Program-made: the position numbers and the translations under genes
Part shown: positions 36,671 to 49,736 of the stretch, piece by piece
Layout of the letters: each line of letters begins with the position of its first letter
Numbering within the stretch: the first letter of the stretch is position 1
The notes under the pieces: model-generated
Seen by the model: the letters and a program-made list of their open reading frames with translations, nothing else
What the model was told of the DNA's origin: nothing
Database searches by the model: none
From: Endozoicomonas sp965198415
GTDB taxonomy: Bacteria > Pseudomonadota > Gammaproteobacteria > Pseudomonadales > Endozoicomonadaceae
Assembly: GCA_965198415.1 (NCBI GenBank)
Contig: CBDAPN010000017.1
Coordinates: 1-64,000, forward strand
Reading direction: 5' to 3'
DNA: 64,000 nt

Positions 36671-37010
36671 GTTCGTTCCCTGAAACACTAAAGTTTTTAA
36701 CACTGATAGTTACAGATAAGTTTAAGAATTTTGAGGGTTACAATCAGGTAATGATGAAATAGGCAATAGCTCTTACCAGTGGTGTCCGACCAGCCATTGC
36801 GCCGGCGGCTGAGAGCTTTTACAGGCGTTTCAGTTTAAGATTTTAGGGTGGTTTGGTCTGATCGAATGCTTAGATTGTATCGTCTAGACCATGAACGGGG
36901 GGTGACCTCTTTTCTTGGGTTGACCGAATGTTTAATGTAACCGTATCCCGAAAAAAGAGTAATCGTGGTACAGTCTCACCAGAGTTCTGTAATGATGAGC
37001 AGATATATTC
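36671..37010. promoter_or_regulatory. Divergent intergenic region between the RTX gene and pssA
   Basis: 340 bases holding promoters for the RTX gene (minus) and pssA (plus). A TTGACC at 36931 could be a -35 for pssA but no matched -10 is clear. No hairpin or operator identified. Confidence 0.4.
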
Positions 37011-37838
37011 ATGACTGAGAAAGAAAAACCGGAGAACGGTGATAAAGATGCCGTTGACGGCTTCTTCCCTGTTGACGAACACGAAGAAGAGGTGTTCGAA
37101 GAAGGGCAAGCCATACGCCGCAAAGGAATCTACCTCCTGCCCAACCTTTTCACCACTGGGAATCTGTTTGGTGGTTTTTACGCTATCATCGCAGCTCAGG
37201 CGGGGCACTTTGGCCTGGCTTGTATTGCGGTATTTGTGGCCATGATTCTGGACGGGCTTGACGGGCGCGTCGCCCGCATGACCAATACCATGAGTAAGTT
37301 TGGTGAGCAGTACGACAGCTTGGCAGACATGGTGACCTTTGGGGTGGCGCCCGCAATGATCACGTTCAGCTGGGCACTGCATGAACTGGGTAAATTCGGC
37401 TGGATGGTCGCGTTCATCTACGCCGCCTGCGCTGCCCTGCGCTTGGCTCGCTTCAATGTTCAAATTGAAGAAACTGACAGCCGTTACTTCACTGGCCTCA
37501 ACAGTCCGTCCGCCGCGGCTTTGGTGACCGGTATGGTTTGGGCCTTGAGTGATTTTGGGTTGGACGGTGATTCCACCGTGGTTGCATTGCTGGCGTCATT
37601 CATAACCGGTGGAGCCGGAGTGTTGATGGTGAGCAACTTTCGTTATCACAGTTTTAAAAAAATTGACTTGCGCGGCCGAGTGCATTTCGTATTCCTGTTG
37701 ATGATTGTCTTACTTTATGCAGTGGTATTTCTGGACCCGTCTCGCACTTTATTGATGATTTTCCTGGTCTATGCGGCTTCAGGACCGGTCACTGCCATCT
37801 GGCGGTTAGGTGAGAGTAAGCGACATCAGGCAGATTAA
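37011..37838 (+). CDS. pssA: CDP-diacylglycerol-serine O-phosphatidyltransferase
   Basis: 275 residues. Makes phosphatidylserine, the precursor of phosphatidylethanolamine, at the inner membrane. The CDP-alcohol phosphotransferase motif DGx2ARx8Gx3Dx3D is exact: DGLDGRVARMTN then FGEQYDSLAD. About eight TM helices follow. An acidic N-tail of about 38 residues precedes the conserved GIYLLPNLFTTGNLFGGF. In Pseudomonas it follows ilvC directly, whereas here 14 kb of accessory DNA lies between them. Confidence 0.96.
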   Translation: MTEKEKPENGDKDAVDGFFPVDEHEEEVFEEGQAIRRKGIYLLPNLFTTGNLFGGFYAIIAAQAGHFGLACIAVFVAMILDGLDGRVARMTNTMSKFGEQYDSLADMVTFGVAPAMITFSWALHELGKFGWMVAFIYAACAALRLARFNVQIEETDSRYFTGLNSPSAAALVTGMVWALSDFGLDGDSTVVALLASFITGGAGVLMVSNFRYHSFKKIDLRGRVHFVFLLMIVLLYAVVFLDPSRTLLMIFLVYAASGPVTAIWRLGESKRHQAD

Positions 37839-37852
37839 TTCTGTAGCCCAAC

Positions 37853-37884
37853 ACAAAAAAAGCGACTTTGGTCGCTTTTTTTGT
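37853..37884 (+). terminator. Rho-independent terminator of pssA
   Basis: AAAAAAAGCGAC-ttt-GGTCGCTTTTTTT: a short GC stem with an A run before and a T run after, 15 bases beyond the stop. It could work in both directions. Confidence 0.85.
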
Positions 37885-37986
37885 GGTTGTTTGTATTGTA
37901 AGAGCTAAGTAAAGAGATGAACTTTTGTTTTTTTGGGGTGTCTACGGATAACTTTATATTAAAACGAATTTATAGGTAAGTGTCTT

Positions 37987-38438
37987 ATGACGTTCCCAGT
38001 TGGTGATTCTCAAATACTTCACGATATATTTTTACAAATAGAAGGCGAAAGTGCTCCGAAAAGTTATTTCAATGGCGGTGGATACAAATTAAAGCTGGGC
38101 AGACAGGAGGGATTTCAAAAAATGATATGCAAAGCAGCAATCTTGCACCCAATAAGAAACTCCGTGATGCCTGGGATGGGATCAAAGGTTCGGCTGAAGT
38201 AGGGAGCGTTTTTGGCTGCGAACCCGGTGCACGTGAACGTAAAGCCAAGTCTTGTGAAGAAAAGGATACTCATATCAAAACACAGATCGGTCTTGAAACT
38301 GTTGACAAGATAAAAACAAGGTCTCAAGAGTTGGATAATCAACAAAACAAAAAAGATAGAGAAGAAATACAACGTTTACACTCTGAAATTAGCGTGATGC
38401 TTAGAAATATGGAGGCTACAGAAAAAACGGTTCCATAG
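37987..38438 (+). pseudogene. Small gene of unknown function split by a frameshift
   Basis: Two overlapping frames: 37987-38202 (starts MTFPVGDSQILHDIFLQIEG) and 38127-38438 (MQSSNLAPNKKLRDAWDGIK). Adding one base to the A6 tract at about 38119-38124 joins them into one protein of about 152 residues: an N-terminal globular part, then a Lys/Glu-rich probable coiled coil (SQELDNQQNKKDREEIQRLH). Neither half has a recognisable domain. It sits between pssA and msrP, which are adjacent in Pseudomonas, so it is probably an insertion. The 38127 frame alone, starting at its own ATG, could still be expressed. Confidence 0.55.
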
Positions 38439-38485
38439 CATACCGAAATATTGATAATAAAAAGAAACCTTAAAAAGGAACGGCT

Positions 38486-39511
38486 ATGCTGCTTAAAACA
38501 AAAAAGCCATCAGATATCAGTAGTAGCGAAATCACACCGGAATCAATCTATCATGAACGGCGCCGTTTTATTGAACTCTCTGGCCGTTTTGCTTTGGCAG
38601 GGCTTGGCGTTATGCTTACTGGCTGTACTCAGGAAGGCGAAGCTGTTACCAAAAAACCGCAATCAAGGCCTGCGCCAGCGCAAAAGAACTGGTTAGAGCG
38701 GCAAGTCCGTGCTGCTCAGCCTGGTCCCTATAGAAGCACGGAAAAACTAACGCCCCATCAAGACGTCACAACCTATAACAATTTTTATGAATTTGGCACT
38801 GGAAAAGCTGACCCAGCCAGAAATGCACACACGCTACAAACAGAACCTTGGTCGGTCGTCGTCGAAGGCGAAGTGGCCAAACCGGGGCGTTACCACTTGG
38901 AAGATATTCTCAAACCACACGTAATGGAGGAACGAATCTATCGGCTGCGTTGTGTTGAAGCGTGGTCAATGGTTATTCCTTGGATTGGCATTCCTCTGGG
39001 GAACATACTCAAACAATTTGAGCCAACCTCAAAAGCACGGTTTGTAGAATTTACGACACTGTACGACCCGCATCAAATGCCGGGTCAGCAAGCATCTTTT
39101 GGCTCTCTGGATTGGCCTTATGTCGAAGGTCTGCGTATTGATGAGGCAATGAACCCTTTGGCATTTATGGCCACTGGATTATATAACGATGTTCTACCCA
39201 ATCAGAACGGTGCGCCATTTCGGCTGGTGGTGCCGTGGAAGTATGGTTTTAAAAGCATTAAATCAATTGTGAAAATACGCCTCAGTGAGCAGCAACCGAA
39301 AACAACTTGGGAGGTATCAGCTCCAAAAGAGTACGGCTTTTATGCCAACGTAAATCCGGCTGTAGACCACCCCCGATGGAGTCAGAAACATGAACGACGA
39401 TTGCCGGGTACGCTGCTATCACCAAACCGAATCGAAACTCGACTTTTTAATGGCTATGAAGAAGAGGTAGCTCACTTGTATAAAGGGATGGACTTACGCC
39501 GATTTTATTGA
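38486..39511 (+). CDS. msrP: Protein-methionine-sulfoxide reductase catalytic subunit MsrP (YedY)
   Basis: 341 residues. A Tat-type signal (HERRRFIELSGRFALAGLGVMLTGC) sends the folded molybdenum-cofactor enzyme to the periplasm. The Mo-ligand Cys is in RLRCVEAWSMVIPW (about C156). Other family blocks: NNFYEFGTGKADPA, WSVVVEGEVAKPG, PNQNGAPFRLVVPWKYGFKSIKSI and WEVSAPKEYGFYANVNP. It reduces methionine sulfoxide in periplasmic proteins using electrons from MsrQ, encoded 25 bases downstream. The ribosome-binding site is AAAGGAACGG at 38474-38483. Confidence 0.97.
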   Translation: MLLKTKKPSDISSSEITPESIYHERRRFIELSGRFALAGLGVMLTGCTQEGEAVTKKPQSRPAPAQKNWLERQVRAAQPGPYRSTEKLTPHQDVTTYNNFYEFGTGKADPARNAHTLQTEPWSVVVEGEVAKPGRYHLEDILKPHVMEERIYRLRCVEAWSMVIPWIGIPLGNILKQFEPTSKARFVEFTTLYDPHQMPGQQASFGSLDWPYVEGLRIDEAMNPLAFMATGLYNDVLPNQNGAPFRLVVPWKYGFKSIKSIVKIRLSEQQPKTTWEVSAPKEYGFYANVNPAVDHPRWSQKHERRLPGTLLSPNRIETRLFNGYEEEVAHLYKGMDLRRFY

Positions 39512-39536
39512 GTGCCTGCTAAGAGGTTAACTGCCA

Positions 39537-40130
39537 ATGCAAATGGTTGGACGAATGAAAGGGGTGGTCTTTATTGCCAACCTGCTGCCGCTGGCCTATC
39601 TGATAATGAAGGCTTGGGATAACACACTTGGAACTGACCCCGGGGCTGCATTCACTCATGCTTTGGGTGAATGGGCGCTCATTTTTTTGCTGCTCTCTTT
39701 AACGGTAACACCGCTGAGACGAATAACAGGCTATAACAAACTCATACGTTTTCGACGTATGCTTGGTCTGTTCTCCCTGTTTTATGCTGGGTTGCATTTA
39801 CTTGCTTATCTCGCGTTTATGCTGGCCTGGCAATGGCAGACACTACTGGAAGACCTTTATAAGCGTTCCTATATCATTATTGGTGCCTGCGCTTTAATAA
39901 TTTTGCTGGCACTTGGTATTACATCAACGCAAAAAATGATGAAACGACTGGGCAAAAAATGGAGCCAATTACACCGGCTGGTTTATATCGCAGCTATTCT
40001 GGCGGTGATACATTTTCTATGGCTTGTAAAAAGTGATTACACTGAGCCGCTTATATACGGTGCTTCTCTTACACTGCTACTCCTTTTCAGGCTCCGGTCA
40101 ATAAAGCGTTTGAGCTTTTTGAAACGTTAG
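39537..40130 (+). CDS. msrQ: Haem-binding membrane subunit MsrQ (YedZ)
   Basis: 197 residues with six TM helices; ferric-reductase-like family. Conserved His in YAGLHLLAYL and LHRLVYIAAILAVIHFLW are the haem ligands. Other family marks: LGEWALIFLLLSLTVTPLRR and FRRMLGLFSLFYAGLH. It passes quinol or flavin electrons to MsrP. Coupled in an operon with msrP; the rrn operon begins about 190-300 bases further on. Confidence 0.95.
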   Translation: MQMVGRMKGVVFIANLLPLAYLIMKAWDNTLGTDPGAAFTHALGEWALIFLLLSLTVTPLRRITGYNKLIRFRRMLGLFSLFYAGLHLLAYLAFMLAWQWQTLLEDLYKRSYIIIGACALIILLALGITSTQKMMKRLGKKWSQLHRLVYIAAILAVIHFLWLVKSDYTEPLIYGASLTLLLLFRLRSIKRLSFLKR

Positions 40131-40321
40131 TTGCTCCTTGGCACGGCTTGAAAGAAAACTGAGGTTTTGTACGACGAAAGGCGTAAGTATTTGTCGCAGT
40201 TGTGGAGTGATTCAAGCTACGTATAATTCACGAGCCTTACACGGGTTATCACCACAACGGCAGCTCGGGTAAAGGCACGACTGACCAGTAAAATATTTTG
40301 TCTGACTGAATAAAAAGCCGG

Positions 40322-40349
40322 TTGACAAACAAACTGGGCGCGGTAAGAT
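40322..40349 (+). promoter_or_regulatory. rrn promoter P1
   Basis: TTGACA at 40322-40327, 16-base spacer, TAAGAT at 40344-40349, followed by a GC-rich gcgcatccgc discriminator as expected for a stringently controlled rRNA promoter. Confidence 0.75.
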
Positions 40350-40425
40350 GCGCATCCGCTGACAGGGCAACACCAGCAACGTCAGCGAGTTGGAAAGCCG
40401 CTTTCTTCTTCAAAAAAAAGAGCGC

Positions 40426-40453
40426 TTGACAACGAAAGTCGCCGGAGTATGAT
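40426..40453 (+). promoter_or_regulatory. rrn promoter P2
   Basis: TTGACA at 40426-40431, 16-base spacer, TATGAT at 40448-40453, with a GC-rich discriminator (aggcggcc). About 104 bases downstream of P1, the usual tandem arrangement. Confidence 0.8.
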
Positions 40454-40697
40454 AGGCGGCCTTGCTGATCAGCACCAACCGCTGGTTAGCGATTAAGTTC
40501 TCATAGCTTAATCAGTTCTTTAACAAGATATCAGACAATTCGTGTGGGCGCTTGTGCGATGGCATTGGTTAGCAAGACCTCGGTCTTGAATAATTTAAGA
40601 TGCTGAATCAAACAAGCGAACATACCTGTAATTCATGTACGTTTAATTGTGAGATTGAGCCGTTATTCTGCTTCATTGTGGAATAACAAACCGATTT

Positions 40698-42241
<1,544 letters not shown>

Positions 42242-42372
42242 ACTGAACTGACCAACCTGCATAAGCGTTCACACGAATTGTTTGATAATCCTGTTAAAGC
42301 AGTCTTGTTCTAAGACTGTTCAGTTCTTTTAAAAATGTGTTTAATGAATCCGTTATCGAGCGAACAGATATC

Positions 42373-42449
<77 letters not shown>

Positions 42450-42482
42450 GACACCAAGTGTTTGGTATAAAAGCAAGAATAC

Positions 42483-42558
42483 GGGGCTATAGCTCAGCTG
42501 GGAGAGCGCCTGCTTTGCACGCAGGAGGTCTGCGGTTCGATCCCGCATAGCTCCACCA
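42483..42558 (+). tRNA. alaT: tRNA-Ala (TGC)
   Basis: 76 bases, GGGGCTATAGCTCAGCTGGG start, anticodon TGC in cctgctttTGCacgcagg, GTTCGATCC T-loop, acceptor ending CTCCACCA with encoded CCA. Between it and the 23S gene lie about 365 bases of spacer with a second boxA (gttctttaacaat, about 42627). Confidence 0.97.
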
Positions 42559-42923
42559 ATTCCTGTCATTACAATAGGCAACCGATTCATTAAGCATATT
42601 TTGCTTTTCTTTCTTGATGAAAGAACGTTCTTTAACAATGTGGAATCCAAATTAAGCTGAATTGATTTAAACGACAAAAGCTAAGTTTTAGGGCGTGCGC
42701 TTTAAAGCTGAAGTTTTAAAGCTTGTGTTTAAAAACATACGTTGTCGTTTAAAGAAAATTCTTGCTGAGACACTCTCAAGTTAATGATTAGCAATAATCA
42801 TAGCTAATGTGTATGGCGATGAATTCAAAACACCCTTTTGAATTCATAAGATCGTTTAAAGGTAGTTATAAGATTCATAACCCGCCAAGCCAATCTGAAC
42901 CATCAGATCGCTTTGGGTTATAT
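42559..42923 (+). other. 16S-23S spacer downstream of tRNA-Ala
   Basis: 365 bases without a gene. Contains a boxA-like gttctttaacaatg (42627-42640), AT-rich spacer, and just before 23S the sequence atcgctttgggttatatgg, which pairs with 45815-45834 after the 23S gene (atataacgccaaagcgat) to form its processing stem. Confidence 0.75.
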
Positions 42924-45817
<2,894 letters not shown>

Positions 45818-45978
45818 ATAACGCCAAAGCGATTTGAGAGCGCTTAAAAACGAGAGCGAGTTGGCAAAGAAACAGTCAACAGCAGACGGCATACACAAAG
45901 AGTGTACAGCAAGAAAACAGCTTAAAACGGATTCCGGCTACTGTTGGGAAGTAATTCCTGACATTAGCAACCAGTTAA

Positions 45979-46095
45979 GCCTGGCGATCATAGAAAGTTA
46001 GAACCACCTGAACCCATCCCGAACTCAGTAGTGAAATGACTTATCGCCGATGGTAGTGTGGGGTCTCCCCATGCGAGAGTAGGACATCGCCAGGC
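45979..46095 (+). rRNA. rrf: 5S ribosomal RNA
   Basis: About 117 bases. GCCTGGCGATCATAG start, conserved CCCATCCCGAACTCAGTAG, and GAGAGTAGGACATCGCCAGGC end; the two ends are complementary. Confidence 0.95.
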
Positions 46096-46106
46096 ACCCA
46101 TTAAAG

Positions 46107-46143
46107 AAAACCCCCGAAAGAGCAATCTTTCGGGGGTTTTTCT
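46107..46143 (+). terminator. rrn operon terminator
   Basis: AACCCCCGAAAG-agcaat-CTTTCGGGGGTT stem, 12 base pairs, then TTTCTGTTTT. A strong intrinsic terminator right after 5S. Confidence 0.95.
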
Positions 46144-46311
46144 GTTTTATTAATGCGTCTTTTTTTAGCAGTCGTCTGAAAAGCCTGTATGTAGTGAGAA
46201 CCATTGGAAAATGGAGAGTGTGTCGCAGGCGCACAAATCGGCGCCTTCAGGATGAGTCGTCAAGTTGTGGCAAAGCTCACGGAGAGGTGGTGATACGAAG
46301 TCTGTTGTCAG

Positions 46312-46546
46312 AAACCGGCTTCAACCCGCCTCAAGCTGCTCGAATGGCTAGAGAAAAACGTCACCCGCCTGATACATAAGGCGATGAGCTACACGCTTAG
46401 CCAGTAGCCAAGAGTAACAACATACGGTGAGAGTGGTGACTTGGGCATCAGTAGTGCTGCAGCGGAAAATGTTATCCGCCCATTCGCATTGGGTCGGCGC
46501 AACTGGCTATTTGCAGATACGCCAAACGATGCGAAAGCAAATAACT
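46312..46546 (+). pseudogene. Remnant of an IS66-family transposase (TnpC C-terminal part)
   Basis: One reading frame gives RLKLLEWLEKNVTRLIHKAMSYTLSQ, a TAG stop where IS66 proteins have Trp, then AAENVIRPFALGRRNWLFADTPNDAKA. That is the DNNxAENxIRPFxxGRxNWLF region of IS66 transposases. No start, upstream domains or ends remain. It lies between the rrn terminator and the ugp operon; a second, different IS66-type remnant lies on the far side of ugp. The rest of 46144-46775 shows no other gene. Confidence 0.75.
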
Positions 46547-46775
46547 CACGTTCAATAGTTAATTGCTTGTTACTTTCGTCGAGACAAACCAATGGACGCT
46601 TTGGGTCGTAATGGTTGCTGGTAAAGATCCAGTGCGTCTTTTGCGAACGCTTTCAAGAACAGCCTCAACTACTCACGGCGGCAGTGGTTAAGCCCTAGCT
46701 CGGCAGTTACCCACTTTTTGGAGGTAAAAGATAGTTACTGCTTGGTGGAGGCAACTATCTTTCACCCTTTTTTTC

Positions 46776-47907
46776 TTAAACTTCAGCGGCGGTCGCCATC
46801 ATTGCATCCCGAGCTGGTGTGGTTGGAGCTGAAGTGAGTGGGTAGGCAATGCGTTTTTTAGTATTAGCGTCAAATAAGTGAATGTGTTTTGGTTTGATGC
46901 TCAAACCCAGTTTGTCACCAATTTGAATTGGCGTGTGGCCTTCAGCACGGACAATCAGTTTTTGCGATTCGCTGCTCTGGGTGCGACAGTAAAGCAGCAA
47001 ATCGGCACCGAGCGCCTCAAACAACTCCACTTCTACTTGTAACCAGGGATTCTCTTCGCTGATTTGTAAATGCTCAGGGCGTAGCCCAAGTTTGACCTTT
47101 GCCTAAATCAAGGCTGGCCGTTGGTGTTGGCAGCAGGAAGTTGTCGATTGCTATTCCATTGGCGGTAATGTCAGCGTCCAAAATGTTCATTGCTGGCGAA
47201 CCGATAAAGGTTGCGACGAACACTGAGGCCGGGTTGTCGTATATCTCTAGCGGGGTGCCCACTTGTTCAACATTGCCTTTGTTGAGTACCACCAGCTTGT
47301 CTGCCAGCGTCATGGCTTCCACTTGGTCATGGGTTACGTAGACTGACGTGGTGCCAAGGCGGCGTTGCAGTTTTTTGATTTCCAGACGCATTTGCACGCG
47401 CAATTTGGCGTCCAGGTTAGAAAGCGGTTCATCGAATAGGAAAACTTTTGGCTCACGCACGATAGCACGCCCCATTGCCACTCGCTGACGTTGCCCACCA
47501 GAAAGCTGGCCCGGTTTACGGTCAAGCAGATCGTCCAGCTCAAGCATTTTCGCTGCTTCGCTCACCAGTCGGGCGATTTCTTTTTTTGATGTTTTGCGGT
47601 TACGCAGACCGTATGCCATGTTGTTGTACACCGTCATATGTGGGTACAGCGCATAGTTTTGGAACACCATTGCGATGTCGCGTTCACCCGGCTCAAGATC
47701 ATTAACCGTAGTGGTATCAATGTTAAGTTCGCCAGAGCTGATTTGTTCAAGACCTGCAATCATACGAAGCAGGGTGGATTTGCCGCAGCCACTTGGGCCA
47801 ACGAGTACCACCATCTCGCCGTCGCAGATATTGAGGTTAAGTTTTTTGATCGCCTGATAGCCGTTCGGATAACATTTAGCGATATTAGAAAGCGTTAACG
47901 TGGACAT
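46776..47907 (-). pseudogene. ugpC: UgpC/MalK-type ABC transporter ATPase, broken by a frameshift
   Basis: Two frames: 47907 to 47074 (277 residues) and 47030 to 46776. Removing one base at about 47096-47097 restores GKVKLGLRPEHLQISEEN and a protein of 376 residues, the UgpC length. Walker A GPSGCGKST, Q-loop FQNYALYPH, signature LSGGQRQRVAMGRAI, Walker B VFLFDEPLSNLD, His in VYVTHDQVEAMT, then the TOBE/MalK regulatory domain. It energises glycerol-3-phosphate uptake. The truncated 277-residue product keeps a full ATPase domain but lacks most of the regulatory part; it may be partly functional, or the shift may be a sequencing error. Confidence 0.85.
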
Positions 47908-48756
47908 CTATTTCTCCGAATCAACCAAGCCTTTTACAAAAGCTTTTTGCATTGCAATGACCACAATCACCGGTGGCACCATCGCGATAATGGTGGTTGC
48001 CATAATCTTGTTCCATTCCACCACCCCGTCGACAACACCGAGCATCTGCTTAATGCCCATTACAATGGTGTAGTACTGTGTATCGGTGGTGATCAGCAGA
48101 GGCCACAAGTATTGGTTCCAACCATAAATGAAAGTAATCACAAACAGGGCAGCAATATTGGTGCGCGACAACGGCAGCAAGATATCGAAAAAAAACTTGA
48201 TTGGTCCTGCGCCGTCAATGCGCGCTGCTTCTATCAGCTCATTGGGTACGGTCAAAAAAAACTGTCTGAATAAGAAGGTTGCAGTCGCACTGGCAATCAG
48301 TGGGATGGTTAAGCCGTAAAACGAGTTCAACATATTGAGATTGGTGATGACCTCAAACGTCGGCATGATGCGTACTTCAACCGGCAACATAAGCGTGAAG
48401 AAGATCATCCAAAATGCCAGCATTCGTCCCGGAAAACGAAAGAACACCACGGCATAAGCCGACATGATCGAAATGCTCAGCTTACCGATGGTAATGCACA
48501 TTGCCATAATGAATGAGTTCAGCAACATACTGCCAATAGGTAAGGCATTGTTATTGTAAAGAGCGTCGTCACTGAGTAACTCGCTAAACACGCTAAAGCC
48601 TGCATCACCGAACCAAAGCGGTGTGCCAGTGGCAAAAGCGCTGTTTTCGTGGGTGGTTGCGACAATGGCAATCCAAACCGGCAGCGCAATGGAAATGATG
48701 CCAAGAATCAAAATAACATGACAAAACAGATTAAAAAGCGGTCTTCTTTCTACCAT
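47908..48756 (-). CDS. ugpE: sn-glycerol-3-phosphate ABC transporter permease UgpE
   Basis: 282 residues. About six TM helices and the EAA loop NELIEAARIDGAGPIKFFFDILLPLSR, which docks to the ATPase. It shares one base with the ugpA stop and ends directly before the ugpC start, so translation is coupled. The sequence NTALLNSFIMAMCIT-type start region and the TPLWFGDAGF loop suit UgpE-type permeases. Confidence 0.93.
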   Translation of the reverse strand: MVERRPLFNLFCHVILILGIISIALPVWIAIVATTHENSAFATGTPLWFGDAGFSVFSELLSDDALYNNNALPIGSMLLNSFIMAMCITIGKLSISIMSAYAVVFFRFPGRMLAFWMIFFTLMLPVEVRIMPTFEVITNLNMLNSFYGLTIPLIASATATFLFRQFFLTVPNELIEAARIDGAGPIKFFFDILLPLSRTNIAALFVITFIYGWNQYLWPLLITTDTQYYTIVMGIKQMLGVVDGVVEWNKIMATTIIAMVPPVIVVIAMQKAFVKGLVDSEK

Positions 48757-49637
48757 CAGTACGCCACCTTCTTCTCAACATATTTAAACTGAATCACGGT
48801 CAGCGCTGCCACCAGCACCATGAGAATCACCGACTGAGCAGCGGACGAGCCCAAATCCAAGCCGATAAAACCATCGTTATAAACTTTGTAAACCAAGGTC
48901 GAAGTACTGTTACTTGGGCCGCCTTGTGTCATGCTGTGGATGATGGCGAAAGTATCAAAGAACGCATAAACAAAGTTCACCACCAAAAGAAAGAAACTGG
49001 TTGGTGAAATCAGTGGAAAACTAATGGTGATAAAGCGTTTGATAGGCCCGCTGCCATCAATTGCCGCTGCCTCATGCAGAGATTTTGGAACCGACTGCAA
49101 TGCCGCAAGAAAGAACAGAAAGTTGTAGCTGACTTGCTTCCATGTCGAGGTGATAATCACCATCCACATGGCATGGGTGCCGTTAAGTTTTGGATTCCAG
49201 TCAACGCCAAACCACTTCAAAATATCGGTTATCACACCGATGGTTGGGTCAAACAGAAATAGCCACAGCGAACCTGCCACAACAGGCGCTACGGCATACG
49301 GCCAAATCAAAAAAGTACGGTATACCGTCGCACCGCGCACAATTTGCTCAGCAAAGGCAGCAAGTACCAAGGCACTCACTAACGCCAGCAACGCCACACT
49401 GAGGCTAAATTGCAGCGTGGTCATTAATGACTCCAGATACAGCGGGTCATTAAGGAGATTTTCAAAGTTCTCCAACCCTACAAACTCACGGCTCATGCCA
49501 AAAGCGTCTTCAAGTTGTGAAGATTGAAAAATGGCTTGCCCTGCTGGCCAGATGAAAAACACCAGAGTGATCACCAACTGAGGTGCAATTAACGCAACCG
49601 GAAGCCATTTATGTTTAAAAACAACAGGTGAGGACAT
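48756..49637 (-). CDS. ugpA: sn-glycerol-3-phosphate ABC transporter permease UgpA
   Basis: About 293 residues from ATG 49637 (MSSPVVFKHKWLPVALIAPQ), the family's usual start; an upstream codon at 49718 adds 27 unrelated residues. Six TM helices; EAA loop KSLHEAAAIDGSGPIKRFITISFPL. It forms the membrane channel with UgpE. The gap to ugpB is about 100 bases. Confidence 0.94.
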   Translation of the reverse strand: MSSPVVFKHKWLPVALIAPQLVITLVFFIWPAGQAIFQSSQLEDAFGMSREFVGLENFENLLNDPLYLESLMTTLQFSLSVALLALVSALVLAAFAEQIVRGATVYRTFLIWPYAVAPVVAGSLWLFLFDPTIGVITDILKWFGVDWNPKLNGTHAMWMVIITSTWKQVSYNFLFFLAALQSVPKSLHEAAAIDGSGPIKRFITISFPLISPTSFFLLVVNFVYAFFDTFAIIHSMTQGGPSNSTSTLVYKVYNDGFIGLDLGSSAAQSVILMVLVAALTVIQFKYVEKKVAY

Positions 49638-49736
49638 ACAAATACCAAAGTAAAACAGGCAAAGAGTGAACCAGCCCCCACCCGGGCGGGTGGGGAGAGT
49701 GTTTATGCGATGGGACACTCAGTGCATTAAAGCTTG

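Larger units (their letters stand above)
40131..40697 (+). promoter_or_regulatory. rrn operon promoter and leader region
   Basis: 567 bases between msrQ and the 16S gene. They hold two sigma-70 promoters (listed separately), a boxA antitermination element (gttctttaacaag near 40515-40527) and the 5' half of the 16S processing stem (40530-40553, atcagacaattcgtgtgggc). That stem pairs with 42263-42286 after 16S. Confidence 0.8.
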
